This document shows, one piece after another, positions 25,106 through 33,594 of a stretch of 64,000 bases of DNA; position 1 is the stretch's first letter, and each line of letters begins with the position of its first letter. The notes under the pieces were generated by a model. That model made no database searches, was not told where the DNA came from, and saw only the letters and a program-made list of their open reading frames with translations. The stretch comes from Nitrospirota bacterium (GTDB lineage: Bacteria; Nitrospirota; Thermodesulfovibrionia; Thermodesulfovibrionales; JdFR-88). The stretch is from positions 33,581-97,580 of the forward strand of contig JAKBYX010000009.1 in NCBI GenBank assembly GCA_021840255.1, read 5' to 3'. A program made the position numbers and the translations under genes.

Positions 25106-25695
25106 AAGACAATCAGACCGGAAAAGGCATAACCCGCCGTAAATTCACCCTGGGCGTCATGGTGGCGTCCATGGCGGGGGCGTTCGCATCCATGTTCTCA
25201 CTCCTTAAAGTACTGACCCCTCCACAGGAGGCTGGTTACGTGTCTACCATCAAGCCGGGGGACCAGCTGGTGTACGCTAAAGGCGCAAACGCCGGCAGCC
25301 CGGTGAAGGCATCAGACATGAAGGACGGGGACTGGGTGCTGGCCTACCCCGAGGGCAAAACGTCAAACCCGGCCAACATCGTGCAGTTGATAAAACTGAA
25401 GCAATCCGATTTCGTTGCCCCTACAAAGATCAACCTCACCGATCAGGGGTTTGTGTCTTACAGCGCCATCTGCACGCACCTGGGCTGTACAGTATCCTGG
25501 GTGAAAAACCCGTCCAATCCGGATACTTCTTTCACGGAGTGCTTTTGCCATAACAGCATGTTCGACCCCGCTAAAGGGGCCAAGGTCATAGGCGGCCCGG
25601 CACCGATACCGCTTGCCCAGATAGGTATCAAGCTGCAGGGAGACTCGGTTTTCTTTACAAGCGATTTCACCGGCCCCATAGGACCGCAGGTATAA
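25099..25695 (+). CDS. Rieske [2Fe-2S] protein
   Basis: This 198-residue protein has an N-terminal twin-arginine anchor (GITRRKFTLGVMVASMAGAF) and a C-terminal Rieske domain with both ligand boxes, CTHLGC and CFCHNS. The second box has Asn where Gly is usual (CHGS). It accepts the first electron from quinol at the Qo site of the downstream cytochrome b. ATG 25099 overlaps the small membrane protein gene; this start places the RR pair near residue 13 as expected. Confidence 0.93.
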   Translation: MVEDNQTGKGITRRKFTLGVMVASMAGAFASMFSLLKVLTPPQEAGYVSTIKPGDQLVYAKGANAGSPVKASDMKDGDWVLAYPEGKTSNPANIVQLIKLKQSDFVAPTKINLTDQGFVSYSAICTHLGCTVSWVKNPSNPDTSFTECFCHNSMFDPAKGAKVIGGPAPIPLAQIGIKLQGDSVFFTSDFTGPIGPQV

Positions 25696-25716
25696 CAAGG
25701 CGAGGTATAAAACATA

Positions 25717-26946
25717 ATGAAATGGTTTGAAGAAAGGCTTGAACTTAAGAAGTTCAATGAAAAGTTCCTGACCAAGACGTTCCCCAGCCATCCAACTTAC
25801 CTGCTCGGGGAGGTCGCGCTGTTCTCGTTCATCACGCTGGTGCTGACCGGCATATTCCTGGGCTTCCTCTATGAGCCTTCAGTGAGGCTGGTGCCGCTCT
25901 TCCACGCTATGGTGCCGGCGGCTTACGCCAGCGTGGTACAGATGGACTTAAAGCCGATGGGCATGCTCATCAGGCGCATTCATCACTGGTCCGCAATGCT
26001 CATGGTATCTTCCCTGATCCTGCATTTCCTGAGGGTCTACTTCACCGGGGCGTACAGAAAGCCCAGAGAGCTCAACTGGCTGGTCGGCCTTGCTCTGATG
26101 GGCATATCGCTGGGCGCGGCCTTTACAGGCTACCTGCTTCCCTACAGCCAGTTCTCCGTGACCGCGACGTCTATCGCCTATTACATGGTCAAGTCCATTC
26201 CGTGGCTGGGCGATTGGTTGTCCAGGTTGATATTTGCCGGGACGTTCCCTTCCACCGCGATGGTCCCCCGGTTCTTCTTCTTCCATGTGATGCTGATCCC
26301 GGCGATAATCATCGGGCTTATCGGAGCGCACATGGTCATACTCGTGAAGCAAAAACATACGGAGCCGCGAGCCAATGCCGGAAGACCCGAGGCACAGGGC
26401 GGCAAGAGGCTCATCGGCATACCGATATGGCCGGAACAGGCAGTCATCAGCATACCCTTCTTCCTGTTCCTGCTCTTTGCGCTTGAGCTGCTGGCCACAT
26501 ACGTTCCGATCAACGTTATTGAACTCTACGGCGCACCATCGCCCGGAACGCCCGTCATGCGCCCGGACTGGTACTTCCTGTGGGTATACGGATTCCTGAA
26601 GCTTATACCCGGCGACCTGTCCGTAACCATACTGGGCGGCAAGTTCACGCCGGAGACGATCGGCGGGGTAATCTTCCCGGGAACAGTGTTCCTCATCCTG
26701 GCGCTTATTCCCTTCCTGGACCGTTGGAAGGAGCCGCAGAACTATAACGCCAACCCGCTTGCAAGGCCTTTCATGACCGCCTTCGGCCTTGGCGGCGGCG
26801 TGTTCATCCTGATGACGGCAATCGCGGGCTATATAGACGTCCTTCACCTCACTCCCAAAGCGATGATCGGCTACACTATAGCCGCCACGGTAGGGGTCTG
26901 GGTCATAAGTTATATCGTCCTTGCGGCAGGCAAGAGAAAGACCTGA
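25717..26946 (+). CDS. Cytochrome b (fused b6-subunit IV) of a b6f-like quinol reductase
   Basis: This 409-residue protein combines the cytochrome b6 part (about 1-215) and the subunit IV part (about 235-405), with about eight membrane helices. The N-terminus MKWFEERLEL is typical of cytochrome b6. Haem ligands are His89/His103 in helix B and His190/His205 in helix D. The helix D spacing (14 residues between) is the b6f type. The Cys that binds haem ci in b6f is absent: TYLLGE stands where FYCLGG is expected. The Qo motif is PDWY instead of PEWY, a variant often met in menaquinone users. A hairpin terminator follows. Confidence 0.94.
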   Translation: MKWFEERLELKKFNEKFLTKTFPSHPTYLLGEVALFSFITLVLTGIFLGFLYEPSVRLVPLFHAMVPAAYASVVQMDLKPMGMLIRRIHHWSAMLMVSSLILHFLRVYFTGAYRKPRELNWLVGLALMGISLGAAFTGYLLPYSQFSVTATSIAYYMVKSIPWLGDWLSRLIFAGTFPSTAMVPRFFFFHVMLIPAIIIGLIGAHMVILVKQKHTEPRANAGRPEAQGGKRLIGIPIWPEQAVISIPFFLFLLFALELLATYVPINVIELYGAPSPGTPVMRPDWYFLWVYGFLKLIPGDLSVTILGGKFTPETIGGVIFPGTVFLILALIPFLDRWKEPQNYNANPLARPFMTAFGLGGGVFILMTAIAGYIDVLHLTPKAMIGYTIAATVGVWVISYIVLAAGKRKT

Positions 26947-26963
26947 TCTCATTGTATTGAAAA

Positions 26964-26999
26964 TAAAAGGGGCCCCGGTATAGGGCCCCTTTTATTTTT
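26964..26999. terminator. Bidirectional terminator between cytochrome b and a pentahaem cytochrome
   Basis: The stem AAAAGGGGCCC / GGGCCCCTTTT (26965-26975 and 26983-26993) is flanked by A-rich and T-rich runs on both sides. It can end transcripts of both convergent genes. Confidence 0.9.
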
Positions 27000-27026
27000 G
27001 CATTCCACCCATTCCTGAAACGTCCT

Positions 27027-27794
27027 TCACTTATTTTTTTGTTCCTTCGGAGGCAGTTCCCCTAGGGAGTCATACGCTTTCAGAAGATGCCGTGTAATGG
27101 TTTCGAGGTCAAACCTGTGCCAGTCCAGCTTGGCCGAATGCAAGGCTATCCGGGCATCGGTCAATGCGGATGCCTCCGGAGAGCCCTTGGCGGGATGGTA
27201 CAATTCTTCATCCGCATTGATAAGGGCACTGCCCTCCCTCAGCGAGAGCAATACAGCCTTTGCGTATTGGGGGATGTCAGGGGTAGCATGTGCCATACCG
27301 GTTTTACTATGGCACATGCCGCACACCGCCGCCATGTCAGCCGGGGTCAACACGGTTATTATCATCGAACCATGGCACGTCACACACTCGGGGCCCTTGC
27401 CCGTTTTCTCCAGGTTCCGGTAGTGGAGGCTCTGCTTGAACTTGAATTCCTCCGCACCGTGGCATTCACCGCATGTTGAGGGGACATTCTTGAAATAAAC
27501 CCTGCTTTCAGGATTGCTCGAACCCAGGACCCCCTTGTGGGCAGCCTCCTTCTTTGCGGCATTAGGGTTTCCACCGTGGCACTTGTCGCATGTAACCCCG
27601 TGCATCTGGTGAACGGAGCCTTTCCAGCCGTGGGCTTTGGCCCCCACGAAGCTGCCTTGCGGCAGCTTGGAATGGCATTCCACACAGGAATTCGGGATGC
27701 CCTCCGCATTGGAGGCTTTCGCGGTAACAAATAAAAAAGCAAAAACTCCGCACAGGATAAAAGAGCAGGCAAGTATACGACCGGGCTTTGACAT
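27027..27794 (-). CDS. Periplasmic pentahaem c-type cytochrome
   Basis: This 255-residue protein has a signal peptide (about 1-29) and five CXXCH sites: SCVECHSK, TCDKCHGG, TCGECHGA, ECVTCHGS and VCGMCHSK. Spacing and flanking residues resemble the pentahaem cytochrome at 24045 (SVHQMHGVTCDKCHGGNPNA compared with SVHQQNGITCNMCHGGDPAA), so the two are probably paralogues. This one lacks a C-terminal anchor and has a helical tail of about 90 residues. It is convergent with the cytochrome b operon and probably a soluble carrier. Confidence 0.9.
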   Translation of the reverse strand: MSKPGRILACSFILCGVFAFLFVTAKASNAEGIPNSCVECHSKLPQGSFVGAKAHGWKGSVHQMHGVTCDKCHGGNPNAAKKEAAHKGVLGSSNPESRVYFKNVPSTCGECHGAEEFKFKQSLHYRNLEKTGKGPECVTCHGSMIITVLTPADMAAVCGMCHSKTGMAHATPDIPQYAKAVLLSLREGSALINADEELYHPAKGSPEASALTDARIALHSAKLDWHRFDLETITRHLLKAYDSLGELPPKEQKNK

Positions 27795-27868
27795 TTTTAC
27801 CTCTCTTTCGTCAGACCGGAAATGAATTTTTTGTTTTTTTATTTTTACGATTGGCCGCCCGCGGAGCT

Positions 27869-28111
27869 TCAGGCCTTTTTCGTTTTCGTTATCTTTACCT
27901 TCCAGGCATCCGGCCCCTGCTCCACGTATTCCCAGGAGAACCGGCCCTCTCTTTCATGCATGAACTGGTACCAGAGCGGTTTCGGGTCATGATCGTTGAT
28001 AAGAAGGAAGGCTTCCCCTTCCGGAAGCTCGTCAAAGGTCTTGAATATCAGAGGGTGTCTTTGCGGGGGAGGAAGTTTGGAGACATCCAGTTCCTTCACG
28101 AGTTCCTTCAT
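27869..28111 (-). CDS. DUF2249 domain protein
   Basis: This 80-residue protein fits the DUF2249 family: LDVSKLPPPQRHPLIFKTFDELPEGEAF, then LINDHDPKPLWYQF. Members often accompany anaerobic respiration or hemerythrin genes; the function is unknown. It lies downstream of a double Usp gene on the same strand, with a short repeat (two copies of CGATTTGAAT, 28141-28160) between them. Confidence 0.85.
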   Translation of the reverse strand: MKELVKELDVSKLPPPQRHPLIFKTFDELPEGEAFLLINDHDPKPLWYQFMHEREGRFSWEYVEQGPDAWKVKITKTKKA

Positions 28112-28182
28112 TGCCGTTTCTCCTCCTGAAGTTTTTGATTCGATTTGAATCGATTTGAATCGTTCGCCCTTCTATCCAGATT

Positions 28183-29055
28183 CTAGTCCAAATCCTCCGG
28201 GTATGAAAGGGGGGTAACCGGGACAAGCAGAAGGGGGAACTCCGATGTCTCGCAAAGTTTGCGGGCCATGCTCCCCAGGCCGGCGTTTTCCGGGGGCTCC
28301 TTGTCCGAAGTGGCGGCAATTATCATGCTGCACCCGGCGGCCCTGGCCTCATTGATCAGCTCCTCTTCGGGCTTTCCTGCCAGAAGGTGCGGCTCCGCGG
28401 CGATCCCCGTCTTTTGAAGGACGTCACAATATCCTTTAAGGCGCAGCATTTCTTCTTCTTTTATTTTTCCGATCCCGGGGTCAGAAAGCGCTTTTTTTTC
28501 AAGGACATGAGCCACCTCGGACTTCTCCACCGCCCCGGCAAGCGATTCAAGCAGGGACAGGGCCTTCCGTGAGGCCGCCGGCGCGCCCGCGGCCAGAAGA
28601 GGCCTGTCGAAAACGAGCTTGTTTTCCCTTACGGCCTTTTTGCCCTCCGCCTCGAACTGGGCCATGTAACTGTGCACGAGCAAGGGGACCGGGCTTCTCT
28701 TTGCGATATCAAGCGTACTGGAACCCTTGCCTGCCACAAGCATATCCACATGCTCATCCCTGGCGGTGCGGATGACCTCCGGCACCGGTTCGCCCACGCC
28801 TATGATCACCCTGCTTTCGAGCCCCGCCCTGGCAATTGCCCTCTGCCAATCCTCGAATTTGATCCTGGCCTGTTCTTTCAGCTCATCCGCCTCTTTTTTC
28901 AGATAGCCGCCGAAAGGCACAAAGCCAACTTCTTCCCTGGGTATGATATGGCAAAGCACGATGAGCCTTAAGCCCGCCTTTTTAAGGACGAACAGGGTCT
29001 CAAGGGAGTTAAACGCCATGTCCCCGAAACGTGTTGCAAAAAGGATCTTCTGCAT
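28183..29055 (-). CDS. Tandem universal stress protein (two UspA domains)
   Basis: This protein of about 290 residues has two UspA-like domains. The first (about 1-140) contains FATRFGDMAFNSLETL and DMLVAGKGSSTLDIAKRSPVPLLVHS. The second (about 150-285) contains PLLAAGAPAASRKALSLLES and MIIAATSDKEPPENAGLGSM. The G-x-G-S nucleotide-binding motif is partly kept in the first domain. I chose ATG 29055; an upstream TTG at 29076 has no support. The role is probably stress or energy-status related. Confidence 0.85.
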   Translation of the reverse strand: MQKILFATRFGDMAFNSLETLFVLKKAGLRLIVLCHIIPREEVGFVPFGGYLKKEADELKEQARIKFEDWQRAIARAGLESRVIIGVGEPVPEVIRTARDEHVDMLVAGKGSSTLDIAKRSPVPLLVHSYMAQFEAEGKKAVRENKLVFDRPLLAAGAPAASRKALSLLESLAGAVEKSEVAHVLEKKALSDPGIGKIKEEEMLRLKGYCDVLQKTGIAAEPHLLAGKPEEELINEARAAGCSMIIAATSDKEPPENAGLGSMARKLCETSEFPLLLVPVTPLSYPEDLD

Positions 29056-29105
29056 CTTCACTTGCCCGCCTTTCAAATCAAAAAATCAAAAATAAAAACC
29101 ATTTT

Positions 29106-30488
29106 TTACCTGAAAAAGATAAATGTTTCAAGCACAAGCAGGGGCAAAAGCACCGGCAATGAATATTTTAAAATATACTCGGTAAAGCCCGGCATCTCTA
29201 TCCCGGATTCCTCCGATATGGAGCGGACCATGAAGTTGGGCGCGTTTCCGATGTAAGAGAAAGCGCCAAAGAAAACGGACCCGGCCGAGATGGCCTCCAG
29301 GTAGAGGGGATATTGCTTTATAAGAAGCCCCGCGGCGGCCCTGGTCTCCATGCCCGGATAAAAATTCCCGAGGGCCGCCTTGAAAAAAGCCAGATATGCC
29401 GGCGCATTGTCCAGGAAGCTGGAAAGCACCCCGGTGGCCCAGAAATAATGGGAGGGCTTCCTGACAGTGCGTACAAGGAACCCCAGATGCCCGTTCGCTC
29501 CGGCCTGCAGGATGTCCAGACAGGGTGTCATCGTAATGAACAGACCGGCGAAGATCACCGCCACCTCTTTTAGCGGAAACCATGTGAACCTGTTCTCATC
29601 ACGTATGTCCCGCGGCGTAAAAAACATCGAAAAAAGGCCCATCAGAAACACGATAAGATCCCGCAGCATCTCCGAGATCTCTCTTTGCCCCCCCAGAAAA
29701 CAGATCCGGCCCAGATGCGCCCTCGATCCGGTTATCATGGCCCCTATCGCCACACCAAGAAAAATCAGATTTTTAGCACCCCTGATCCTGAAAGACCTTT
29801 TTACACCGCACGGCTGTATGGCCTTTTCCATCTCCGGATATAAAAGCTCCGATCTGTAAATACGCCTGTCGGCAATGTAATAAGCCGCAAGCAGAATCGA
29901 TGTGGCCAGAAGCATATGCGGCAGGAGCTTCAAGGTCCAGAAAAAGGGCACCCCCATGAGAAAACCCAGTAAAAGCGGCGGATCGCCAAGAGGCGTGAGC
30001 GCACCGCCTATATTGGCCACGGAAAAGATAAAGAAAATCATTACAAGGGTTCTGCTCTTTCGACGCATATTCGCCCTGATAAGCGGGCGCACAAGGAGCA
30101 TGGCCGCGCCGGTCGTGCCCATGAGGCTGGCAAGAAGGGCGCCGGCAAGGAGCATGACGGCGTTCGAGCCCGGCGTGCCCGATGAACTGCCTGTTATCAG
30201 GATCCCCCCGGATATCACGTAAAGCGCCCCCATCAGGATAATGAAAGGCAGGTACTCTTTTAAGAGCATTTCCAAAAAGCCGGATACCGCCGTCTGCCCG
30301 AAAACCAGGGAGAGAGACATGATCGAGGAGACCGCCCAAAACGCCGATATCTTGCCGAAGTGCCCGTGCCAGAGGCGGGGTGCAAGCAGAGGCCCCAAGG
30401 CTATGGAAAGAAGCATGCCCGCAAAAGGGATCGTGCTCCAGAGCGGCAGCGCCACTCCAAGTGCCTGAACTGCTTTGGAGCCATCCAT
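29106..30488 (-). CDS. Ion transporter superfamily membrane protein (putative sodium:proton antiporter / CitMHS-like)
   Basis: This 460-residue protein with about 12 hydrophobic segments has two similar halves, typical of the IT superfamily (ArsB/NhaD). Conserved-looking re-entrant motifs are SLMGTTGAAMLLVRPLI with NIGGALTPLGDPPLLLGFL in the first half, and LSSFLDNAPAYLAFF with FFGAFSYIGNAPNFMV in the second. Homologues are annotated as sodium:proton antiporters or putative citrate transporters. The substrate cannot be decided here. It is divergent from the DUF1844 gene. Confidence 0.82.
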   Translation of the reverse strand: MDGSKAVQALGVALPLWSTIPFAGMLLSIALGPLLAPRLWHGHFGKISAFWAVSSIMSLSLVFGQTAVSGFLEMLLKEYLPFIILMGALYVISGGILITGSSSGTPGSNAVMLLAGALLASLMGTTGAAMLLVRPLIRANMRRKSRTLVMIFFIFSVANIGGALTPLGDPPLLLGFLMGVPFFWTLKLLPHMLLATSILLAAYYIADRRIYRSELLYPEMEKAIQPCGVKRSFRIRGAKNLIFLGVAIGAMITGSRAHLGRICFLGGQREISEMLRDLIVFLMGLFSMFFTPRDIRDENRFTWFPLKEVAVIFAGLFITMTPCLDILQAGANGHLGFLVRTVRKPSHYFWATGVLSSFLDNAPAYLAFFKAALGNFYPGMETRAAAGLLIKQYPLYLEAISAGSVFFGAFSYIGNAPNFMVRSISEESGIEMPGFTEYILKYSLPVLLPLLVLETFIFFR

Positions 30489-30632
30489 ATGAAAAGCCCT
30501 TTTTCTCTTCCCTTTTTTTGAAAAATATTATAGCAGGCCCCGGCGCGAAAATCCGGCAAGGAATTTTTTTTGGCAGTGCCTCGGGGCAAATTTCTTTCAT
30601 GGGATAATCACAGTATTTTCACGTTTGTCAAA

Positions 30633-30661
30633 TTGACAGGACGCCTGTGTTTTTATAAAGT
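30633..30661 (+). promoter_or_regulatory. Promoter of the DUF1844 gene
   Basis: TTGACA (30633-30638) is followed after 17 bp by TAAAGT (30656-30661), 8 bases before ATG 30670. No Shine-Dalgarno sequence is present, so the message may be leaderless. Alternative -10 hexamers (TATAAA at 30654 and 30661) overlap it. Confidence 0.45.
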
Positions 30662-30669
30662 ATAAAACC

Positions 30670-31179
30670 ATGGGAGAAAAATTCGAGGTCAGAGACAGAA
30701 GGACAATGGATTCACAAGGAAACCCAATAGCGGGGGAGGCACAAGGCAGCCCCAGAGCGGAAGCTGCCGTGCCGCCCAAAAAGGAACAGGGCCCCGCAGC
30801 TCCAAAAACGCCCGCCGCTAAAACGGAAGAGCAGGCGGCGCACGAGGGGAAACCAAAAGATATTCACGAAGGGCAGCATGGTGAGCATCATGAAGGGCAA
30901 CACCGTGAACATCGGGAAGGGCATGTGCATGATGGTCCCGATTTCCTCTCTTTCATAGTGAACCTGGCCGGGATGGCCTATATGACAATGGGACTTGGTG
31001 AGGTCCCCACGGAGCCAAACCTCCCTGAGGCCAAATACATCATAGACTCCATAGGCATGCTGAAGGAAAAGACCAAAGGCAATCTTTCAGCCGAGGAGGA
31101 AAAGGGCGTTTCCGGACTCATCTATGAGCTGAAGGTAAATTTTTCCAAGGTGGCTTCGGGCAAAAAATCCTGGAAATGA
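30670..31179 (+). CDS. DUF1844 family protein with His-rich linker
   Basis: This 169-residue protein is DUF1844-like. The N-terminal MGEKFEVRDRRTMDSQGN and the C-terminal helical domain (DFLSFIVNLAGMAYMTMGLG, then LPEAKYIIDSIGMLKEKTKG) are diagnostic. Between them lies a low-complexity A/P/K/E stretch and a His-rich repeat (HEGQHGEHHEGQHREHREGH) that could bind metal ions. The function of DUF1844 is unknown. The family-like N-terminus supports ATG 30670 over ATG 30706, although the latter has a better ribosome site (AGAAGGA). Confidence 0.85.
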   Translation: MGEKFEVRDRRTMDSQGNPIAGEAQGSPRAEAAVPPKKEQGPAAPKTPAAKTEEQAAHEGKPKDIHEGQHGEHHEGQHREHREGHVHDGPDFLSFIVNLAGMAYMTMGLGEVPTEPNLPEAKYIIDSIGMLKEKTKGNLSAEEEKGVSGLIYELKVNFSKVASGKKSWK

Positions 31180-31204
31180 GCATATCCGGAGGGTATGACG
31201 CCGT

Positions 31205-31234
31205 TTGACTGGCAGAGACGAATTTTGTTATTCT
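31205..31234 (+). promoter_or_regulatory. Promoter of the DksA-like gene
   Basis: TTGACT (31205-31210) lies 18 bp before TATTCT (31229-31234). The gene begins at 31268 behind a GGAGG site. Confidence 0.5.
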
Positions 31235-31267
31235 TTAATCTTAGAACCCATTGGAGGTTTTTTGAAA

Positions 31268-31699
31268 ATGTCATCGCAGAAAAATAAGCCCCTCCCTCAG
31301 GACGGAAACGGCAGCTCCCCTGACAAAAAGAAGCTTTCCGCAAGGGAAGAAAAACTGCAGGAAATCAAAAACGAGCTCCTTAAGCAGAAGGAGGTCATAC
31401 TTTGCGAGGCCGAAACCGCCATGACCGTGCTGCCTGAGCAAACCGTATTCCCCGACCTCGGAGACCAGGCGTCCGCCGAAACCGACCGCAGCTTCATGCT
31501 CAAGCTGAGGGGCAGGGAACAACGGCTGCTGAAGAAGATCGAAGAGGCGGTAGAGAGGATAGATTGCGGGACCTTCGGCATATGTGAAGTCTGCGGGGAG
31601 CCCATAGATATCAAGAGATTGAGAGCCAGGCCCGTCACCACTATGTGCATAGCCTGCAAAACGGAGCAGGAAGAGGACGAAAAACAATCCGGCCATTAG
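31268..31699 (+). CDS. DksA/TraR-type zinc-finger protein
   Basis: This 143-residue protein has an N-terminal coiled coil (about 20-85) with a conserved aspartate region, then a C4 zinc finger near 105-130 (GICEVCGEPI...TTMCIAC). It is the DksA/TraR/YocK group that binds the RNA polymerase secondary channel or, in shorter relatives, has unknown targets. ATG 31268 follows TTGGAGGTTTTTTGAAA, a clear ribosome site; an earlier start at 31205 overlaps the promoter. Confidence 0.9.
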   Translation: MSSQKNKPLPQDGNGSSPDKKKLSAREEKLQEIKNELLKQKEVILCEAETAMTVLPEQTVFPDLGDQASAETDRSFMLKLRGREQRLLKKIEEAVERIDCGTFGICEVCGEPIDIKRLRARPVTTMCIACKTEQEEDEKQSGH

Positions 31700-31771
31700 T
31701 CTTGCGGCTTATTTATCTTTCCACTTTTACCAAGAAGAAAAAGAAAAACTAAAATAAAATCCGGGATTGAT

Positions 31772-32602
31772 CTAAAATTTTCCGGCCTTCAGATCGTATC
31801 CAGAATCGGCCAGCGCCTCTCCAAGCAGGTTGAAGCAGAAGGCGGTCAGCGCGATGGCCAGACCTGGCAGCACCGCTATCCACGGGGCTGAATAAATATA
31901 GTCTAACCCCTGGCTGATCATCGCGCCCCAGGTGGCGGCTGGCGGCTGCGCTCCCAATCCCAGAAAGCTAAGCGACGCTTCCGTGATGATATATCCCCCC
32001 AGCTTGACGGCCATAAGCGTAAGGGCCAGGGGCACGCACTGGGGCAGTATGTGGGCCCATATTATCCTTGGCCCCGAGGCCCCTATGGCCCTCGCCGCGT
32101 CAACGAACTGCGCCTCCCGGATGGAAAGCACATGGCCCCTTACCAGCCGGGCAAAGGACGCCCAGCCGACGGAGGCTATCGCCAGCATGACTGTCAGGGT
32201 GCCGGGGGGAAGCACCACGGATACCCCTATGGCCAGCAGAAGCGATGGAAAGGCCAGTATGAGATCCACAACCGCCATAAGCGCGGCATCCACTTTTCCT
32301 CCAAGGTAACCGGCGGTAAGCCCCACCGCAAGGCCCAACGTCATCGCGAAAAAAGCGGCAAGAAAAGAAACGCTTATCGAGACCTTTCCGCCGGCCAGCA
32401 GCCTGGCAAGTATGTCCCTGCCTTCCTGGTCAGTGCCCAAGAGGTGCCCGCTTGAAAATGAGGGCGGCTCCCTGAGGCTGTTCAAATGCACGCTCACCGG
32501 ACTGTACGGATAAACAAGCGGCGCAAAGACCGACAGCGCCATTATTATGATGATCACAATGGCCGCGGCCCTGCCTTTAAGCGGAATATTCCCTATCTTC
32601 AT
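31772..32602 (-). CDS. ABC peptide-type transporter permease (DppC-like)
   Basis: This 276-residue inner-membrane permease is of the DppC/OppC type. It has the GTDQEGRDILARLLAGGKVS motif, about six helices, and an EAA loop (EAQFVDAARAIGASGPRIIWAHILP) that contacts the ATPase. It is coupled by ATGA to the upstream DppB-like gene. Neither a substrate-binding protein nor an ATPase is encoded nearby, so this is an incomplete local set. Confidence 0.92.
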   Translation of the reverse strand: MKIGNIPLKGRAAAIVIIIIMALSVFAPLVYPYSPVSVHLNSLREPPSFSSGHLLGTDQEGRDILARLLAGGKVSISVSFLAAFFAMTLGLAVGLTAGYLGGKVDAALMAVVDLILAFPSLLLAIGVSVVLPPGTLTVMLAIASVGWASFARLVRGHVLSIREAQFVDAARAIGASGPRIIWAHILPQCVPLALTLMAVKLGGYIITEASLSFLGLGAQPPAATWGAMISQGLDYIYSAPWIAVLPGLAIALTAFCFNLLGEALADSGYDLKAGKF

Positions 32603-33534
32603 TTTTGATCAAAGACCCTCACGCGGGGGTCAAGCACATGGTAGGCGATGTCCACGATCATGTTGACGATAATAAAAACGGCGGTGCCCACCAGGATGGT
32701 GCCAAGCACAACGGGGTAATCCCTCCTGAATATGCCGTCCACTGCGTATCTGCCGATGCCGTCCCAGCCGAAAATGGTCTCGGTAAGGACCGCGCCGTTC
32801 AGATAGCTGCCGAAATCAAGCCCCATCACGGTCACTATCGGTATGAGGGCGTTCCTGAGTATATGTACGGCGTTCACCCGCCATTCCCCTATCCCCTTGG
32901 CCCGCGCTGTTTTCACAAAAGGCATATCCATTATATCGAGGACCATCGTGCGCGTGACCCTGGCCAGGGTGGCCGCCGAAGGAAGCGCAAGGGTGATGGC
33001 GGGAAGCAGCAGAAAACGCAGGCCCCCCGTGCCGGATGGCGGCACCAGTTTAAGGCCCAGACTGATAAGCAGCATGAGCAATAGCCCGCTGAAAAAAACG
33101 GGCACGCTTATGCCGGCTATGCTTATGGAGCTTAAAAACAGATCGGTCCTGGTGCCGCGCTTTATGGCCCCCCAGAAACCGAGGCCCGCCCCAAGCGGCG
33201 CGGCCAGGAGCATCGCGGCCAGAGCCAACTTAAACGTGTTGGGGAATTTGACCTTTATCTCCCCCAGCACTTCCTTTCTTGTCGAATAGGAGCGCCCCAT
33301 TTCCCCCCTCGACAGCATCCTTACATAATCAAGATACTGGACGATGAAAGGCCTGTCCGCCCCCATCTGCTTTCTTATGGCGGCGATGACCTGGGGGCTT
33401 GCCCTCTGCCCCACCAGCGCGAGGGCCGGATCGCCGGGAAGCGCCCTGGTTAGGGAAAATGTTATGAATGTGATGCCAAGAAGCAGGAATAGGGTGATAA
33501 TGATCTTTTTAATGAGATAAATCAAGAAGCCCAT
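32599..33534 (-). CDS. ABC peptide-type transporter permease (DppB-like)
   Basis: This 311-residue permease of the DppB/OppB type starts with a membrane helix (LIKKIIITLFLLLGITFITF) followed by the conserved LPGDPALAL. The EAA loop is MPFVKTARAKGIGEWRVNAVHILRNALIP. It is the first gene of a two-permease operon and is divergent from the UbiD-family gene. The substrate is likely a peptide, nickel or similar; nothing local identifies it. Confidence 0.92.
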   Translation of the reverse strand: MGFLIYLIKKIIITLFLLLGITFITFSLTRALPGDPALALVGQRASPQVIAAIRKQMGADRPFIVQYLDYVRMLSRGEMGRSYSTRKEVLGEIKVKFPNTFKLALAAMLLAAPLGAGLGFWGAIKRGTRTDLFLSSISIAGISVPVFFSGLLLMLLISLGLKLVPPSGTGGLRFLLLPAITLALPSAATLARVTRTMVLDIMDMPFVKTARAKGIGEWRVNAVHILRNALIPIVTVMGLDFGSYLNGAVLTETIFGWDGIGRYAVDGIFRRDYPVVLGTILVGTAVFIIVNMIVDIAYHVLDPRVRVFDQK

Positions 33535-33582
33535 GCCTGTTTATTATAAACTCAAAGTTGGATTTTATGCCCGTCCCTGTCC

Positions 33583-33588
33583 TATAAT
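33583..33588 (+). promoter_or_regulatory. -10 element of the ubiD-like gene, consistent with a leaderless mRNA
   Basis: A perfect TATAAT ends 6 bases before ATG 33595, with no ribosome binding site in between. A poor -35 (TTGGAT, 33558-33563) lies 19 bp upstream. Transcription should start at the A of the start codon. Confidence 0.6.
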
Positions 33589-33594
33589 CTTTGG

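Noticed and set aside
25948..26952. 334-codon minus-strand open frame opposite cytochrome b
   Set aside because: It is antisense to a well-conserved gene; its charged, repetitive translation is typical of a shadow frame.
28141..28160. Possible start of a CRISPR-like array (CGATTTGAAT twice)
   Set aside because: There are only two 10-bp copies, with no spacers and no cas genes.
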